NCBI RefSeq assembly: GCF_003054175.1
Contig: NZ_QBKN01000013.1
Location: 62,001 to 126,000 of the forward strand
DNA length: 64,000 nt
Direction: 5' to 3'
DNA from: Allosediminivita pacifica
Lineage (GTDB): Bacteria; Pseudomonadota; Alphaproteobacteria; Rhodobacterales; Rhodobacteraceae
The position numbers and the translations under genes are program-made. A model generated the notes under the pieces. The model ran no database searches. It had not been told where the DNA came from and saw only the letters and a list, made by a program, of their open reading frames with translations. This document shows, piece after piece, positions 61,278 through 64,000 of this stretch; position 1 is the stretch's first letter; every line of letters starts with the position of its first letter.

Positions 61278-61311
61278 TCCTGTCTTACCTTGCTGAGTGG
61301 GAAGGGGGGCG

Positions 61312-62019
61312 TCACATCATGACGTGGCCGCCGTTCATGTTGAGGCTCGTGCCGGTGAAGAAGCCGCCCTCGGCGCGCGCCAGCAGAAGCGCGGCATGGG
61401 CCACCTCGGCCACGGTGCCGAGCCGTTTCATGGGCAGTTCCTCGACGATGGCGCCCACGACCTCGGCCGGCAGCGAAGCCACCAGCGGCGTGTCGATGGG
61501 CCCGGGGGCGAGGCAGTTCACCGTGATGCCGTCTTCTGCCACCTCGCGGGCAAGTGACTTGGTGAAGCCGAGGATGCCCGCCTTGGCGGTGCAGTAGGGC
61601 ACCATGCCCGCCGCGCCGCGGTGGCCCAGCTGCGAGGAGAGGTTGATGATCCGCCCGCTGCCGGCGGCACGCATGGCCGGCAGCACCGCCTGCGTCACGA
61701 GGAAGGTCCCCGTCAGGTGCACCGCCAGCATCCTGTTCCAGAGCGCGAGGTCCACCTCCTCCAGCGGGGCGATCACGTCGATGCCCGCCGCGTTGACCAG
61801 GATCGTCGCGGGACCGGTCAGGCCCGCCAGCTTCGCCACGGCGGCGGTCACGGCCCCGGGGTCGGTCACGTCGGCCTGCACGGCTGGGAAATCGGCGCAG
61901 GGCGCCATGTCGATCACGCCCACCTTCGCCCCTTCGCTGGCGAAGAGCGTCGCGATCTCCAGCCCGATGCCCGAGGCGCCGCCGGTCACCAGCGCGGTCA
62001 TGCCAGCGAGCGCGCTCAT
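61312..62019 (-). CDS. Short-chain dehydrogenase/reductase
   Basis: 235 residues. TGGASGIGLEIATLFASEGA, NAAGIDVI, NLSSQLGHRGAAGMVPYCTA with Y-C-T-A-K, LAPGPIDTPL. The Asp at the end of strand 2 (GVIDMAP) points to NAD(H). Overlaps the upstream ATPase gene by 4 bp, which ties the dehydrogenases to the importer. Confidence 0.9.
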   Translation of the reverse strand: MSALAGMTALVTGGASGIGLEIATLFASEGAKVGVIDMAPCADFPAVQADVTDPGAVTAAVAKLAGLTGPATILVNAAGIDVIAPLEEVDLALWNRMLAVHLTGTFLVTQAVLPAMRAAGSGRIINLSSQLGHRGAAGMVPYCTAKAGILGFTKSLAREVAEDGITVNCLAPGPIDTPLVASLPAEVVGAIVEELPMKRLGTVAEVAHAALLLARAEGGFFTGTSLNMNGGHVMM

Positions 62020-63059
62020 GCCACGCGCTCCGGCAGGCCCTGCCGCAGGATGCGGTCCGAGAGGGTATGGAAGGTCTCGAACCGGTCACTGACCACGTCG
62101 GCGCGCTCCAGCTTGTGATGGTTGATGCAGTGCACGAGGTGTTTCGGCTGCGGGTATTCCGGCAGGGGCATCCTCTCGCGGCAGGCCGGCTCGACCAGCG
62201 GGCAGCGCGAGGCGAGCGGGCATCCCGGCGGCAGGTCCAGCGGCGAGGGGATCTCGCCCTCGAGCTTCATGCGTTCGGGTGTCTTCAACGAGGGATGCGG
62301 CAGCAGCACCGAGGCCATGAGGCCGACGGAATAGGGGTGCCGCGGATCGAGAAAGACCTTCTCGGCCGGCCCCGTCTCCATGACCGATCCGAGGTACATC
62401 ACGCAGATCCGGTCGGTCAGGAAGCGCACGGTGGACAGATCGTGCGAGATGAACAGGTAGGCCGTCTCCATCTTCTTCTGGACCGAGATCAGCAGGTCGA
62501 CGATCTCGGCCCGCGCCGTGGGATCGAGCGCCGAGGTGGGCTCGTCCAGCACCACGAGATCGGGGCGCGTGATGATCGCGCGGCCCACGGCGGCGCGTTG
62601 AAGCATCCCCGGCGACAGGTCGTCGGGCAGCTTCATCGCGGTCGCCATGGGCATGCGGATCAGCTCCAGCACCTCGGCAAGCCGCCTGTCGCGGTCGCTG
62701 CGGTTCATCCCGAGGTACTTCAGCGGCTCGATCATGGCGGCGGCCACGGGTTCGCGCGGGTTGAAGCTCTCGCCCGGCTCCTGGAAGACGAACTGGATAC
62801 GGCCGCGCAGCTCGGGGCTGCGGATGTTGCGCTTCCAGCTCATGGGCTTGCCGTCAAAGACGATGGCGCCCGAGGTGGCCTCGATCAGCCCCACCACGGC
62901 GCGGCCCACGGTGGTCTTGCCCGAACCGCTTTCACCCACGAGCGAGAAGGTCTCGCCGCGCTCGATCTCGAAGGTGACGCCGTTGAGTGCCTTCACCAGC
63001 TTGGATGACCCCGAAACGGGGAAATGCTTCACGAGGTCCTGCACGCTCAGAAGGGTCAT
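62016..63059 (-). CDS. Peptide-type ABC transporter ATPase (DppF/OppF-like)
   Basis: 347 residues from the ATG at 63059, overlapping the upstream ATPase stop by ATGA. Walker A GESGSGKTTVGRAV, Q-loop FVFQEPGESFNPREP, Walker B LVVLDEPTSALD, H-loop ISHDLSTV, and the HPY C-terminal region with CPLASRCPLVEPAC, four Cys that could hold an Fe-S cluster or zinc as in other OppF/DppF proteins. The signature reads LSPGMLQRAAVGRAI instead of LSGGQ, so the first conserved Gly is Pro. Confidence 0.9.
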   Translation of the reverse strand: MTLLSVQDLVKHFPVSGSSKLVKALNGVTFEIERGETFSLVGESGSGKTTVGRAVVGLIEATSGAIVFDGKPMSWKRNIRSPELRGRIQFVFQEPGESFNPREPVAAAMIEPLKYLGMNRSDRDRRLAEVLELIRMPMATAMKLPDDLSPGMLQRAAVGRAIITRPDLVVLDEPTSALDPTARAEIVDLLISVQKKMETAYLFISHDLSTVRFLTDRICVMYLGSVMETGPAEKVFLDPRHPYSVGLMASVLLPHPSLKTPERMKLEGEIPSPLDLPPGCPLASRCPLVEPACRERMPLPEYPQPKHLVHCINHHKLERADVVSDRFETFHTLSDRILRQGLPERVA

Positions 63060-64000
63060 GTTCCGGCCTCCACGGGGTAGTGACAGCGCACGCGGCGCCC
63101 CGCGCCGCAGTCGCGCAGGGCAGGCGCCTCCGAGACGCAGCGCGGCTGGCGCCGGGCGCAGCGGTCGGCGAAGCGGCATGCGGGCCGGGTGCCGTCTGCC
63201 AGCGGTGGTACGTCCCACCAGGCTTCGCGCAGCGCGGGCGAATGGGCGAAGGCCGCCAGCAGGTTGATGGAATAGGGATGATGGGGGCGGTCGAAGAAGG
63301 CGTCGCGCGGTGCCTCTTCCACGACCTCGCCCTTGTAGAGGATCACCACCCGGTCGCAGTAATGCGCCGTGATGGCGATGTCGCGCGTGATGATCAGCGC
63401 GGCGGTCTCGGAGCCCGCGACCATCTCCTTCATGAGGTTCAGGACCTGCAGCTGCACGGTCACGTCGAGCGCCGACGTGGCATCGTCCGAGATCACGAGG
63501 CCCGGGTCGCACGACAGCGCGATGGCGATGACGACGCGCTGCGCCATCCCCCCCGAAAGCTCGTGCGGCCAGGCGTCCATGCGGCTTTCTGGGTCGGGGA
63601 TGGCCACGGCCCGGAGCATGTCGACCGCGCGGGCGCGTGCCTCCTTCTCGGACAGGCCCAGGTGATGCCGGATGACGTTCACGATCTGCTGGCCCACGGT
63701 CAGAACCGGATTCAGCTCGCGCCGCGGGTTCGACACGATGAGCGCGATGTCCTTTGCCGGGCGCACCGGGCTCTTATCGTCGGGGAGGTCGGTGAAGGGC
63801 GTGCCGTTGTAGCGCATGGCCCCGGAGGTGTGTTCTCCCCCGCCCGGGATGGCGCCCATCACGGTGCGGGTCAGAAGCGTCTTGCCTGCGCCGGTTTCAC
63901 CCACGAGGCCCACGATCTCGCCGCGGCGGATCTTCAGGTCCACCGCGTCCAGCGCCACGTGATCGCTTTCCCCGTAGCGGGGATAGGCGACGGTGATGCC
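63056..64000 (-). CDS. Peptide-type ABC transporter ATPase (DppD/OppD-like), 5' end outside window
   Basis: At least 315 residues; the frame stays open to the window edge (ITVAYPRYGESDHVALDAVD), so the GTG at 63958 is not the start. Walker A GETGAGKTLLTRTV (the Ser of GESGSGKS is changed twice but remains a valid P-loop), IALIVSNPRRELNPVLTVGQ, signature LSGGMAQRVVIAIAL, Walker B VISDDATSALD with Asp in place of the catalytic-position Glu (DDA for DEP), and HPY region CRFADRCARRQPRC with Cys residues. Permeases are expected just outside the window. Confidence 0.9.
   Translation of the reverse strand, partial: GITVAYPRYGESDHVALDAVDLKIRRGEIVGLVGETGAGKTLLTRTVMGAIPGGGEHTSGAMRYNGTPFTDLPDDKSPVRPAKDIALIVSNPRRELNPVLTVGQQIVNVIRHHLGLSEKEARARAVDMLRAVAIPDPESRMDAWPHELSGGMAQRVVIAIALSCDPGLVISDDATSALDVTVQLQVLNLMKEMVAGSETAALIITRDIAITAHYCDRVVILYKGEVVEEAPRDAFFDRPHHPYSINLLAAFAHSPALREAWWDVPPLADGTRPACRFADRCARRQPRCVSEAPALRDCGAGRRVRCHYPVEAGT

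Noticed and set aside
10128-64000. Prophage or integrative element inserted at tRNA-Ser
   Set aside because: No integrase, recombinase, conjugation, phage or toxin-antitoxin genes and no second partial tRNA were seen within the window.

Overview
The window is high-GC alphaproteobacterial chromosome. Gene content and order point to the Roseobacter group of the Rhodobacteraceae: a DUF1127 gene followed by CUCCUCCC-loop small RNAs, TRAP transporters in multiples, many ABC importers, and a valS carrying a long insertion. I cannot name the species. Genes are tightly packed with many 4-bp ATGA overlaps. No transposase, integrase, phage gene or CRISPR array was seen.

Region 1 (1-10.2 kb) is core genome. 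It holds the end of a TrkH-type K+ transporter, valS, a DUF1127 gene with a downstream tandem array of small RNAs, apbC/mrp, the minus-strand operon SPOR lipoprotein-DD-carboxypeptidase-tmk-holB, and tRNA-Ser(TGA).

The most striking element is at 3.82-4.67 kb. The DUF1127 gene is followed by six tandem ~106-bp units, each with two hairpins whose loops read UCCUCCUCCC on the minus strand: 12 loops in all, closed by a U-tract terminator. This matches the cuckoo/CcsR sRNA family of Rhodobacterales. In Rhodobacter sphaeroides the family is known as four copies made from a DUF1127 (CcaF1) transcript; here there are six. Stem covariation and the polarity of G-U pairs fix the strand. Related CCUCCUCC tracts appear at three other places in the window.

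Region 2 (10.6-64 kb) is an accessory nutrient-uptake region. In order: a peptide-type ABC system split between a minus-strand binding protein/XRE-cupin pair and a plus-strand permease-ATPase-GAF operon (10.6-17.1 kb); an amidohydrolase; a polyamine-type ABC operon (18.9-22.8 kb); a CUT2 sugar ABC system with a fused double permease plus SMP-30, BKACE, 3-hydroxyacyl-CoA-dehydrogenase-like and SDR enzymes and a divergent GntR regulator (23.1-32.3 kb); a LacI regulator; two divergent TRAP clusters, one with a flavoprotein and one with MmgE/PrpD (33.5-42.9 kb); an oligopeptide ABC operon with an M20 hydrolase (43.3-49.9 kb); a sitABCD-type Mn/Fe importer (50.0-53.6 kb); a probably inactive amidase and a LysR regulator; and a group with two RutA-family monooxygenases, an AbrB-like membrane protein, an orphan protein, two SDRs and the start of another peptide-type ABC system running off the window.

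Several clusters share apparent operators. TTTGATCAAA lies upstream of both the polyamine-type operon and the sugar/BKACE operon. TGCATACCAA occurs twice between the TRAP clusters. Two CAAAAATT copies lie exactly 20 bp apart beside the XRE-cupin gene. A dyad sits inside a probable lacI promoter. These were read by eye; none has been tested.
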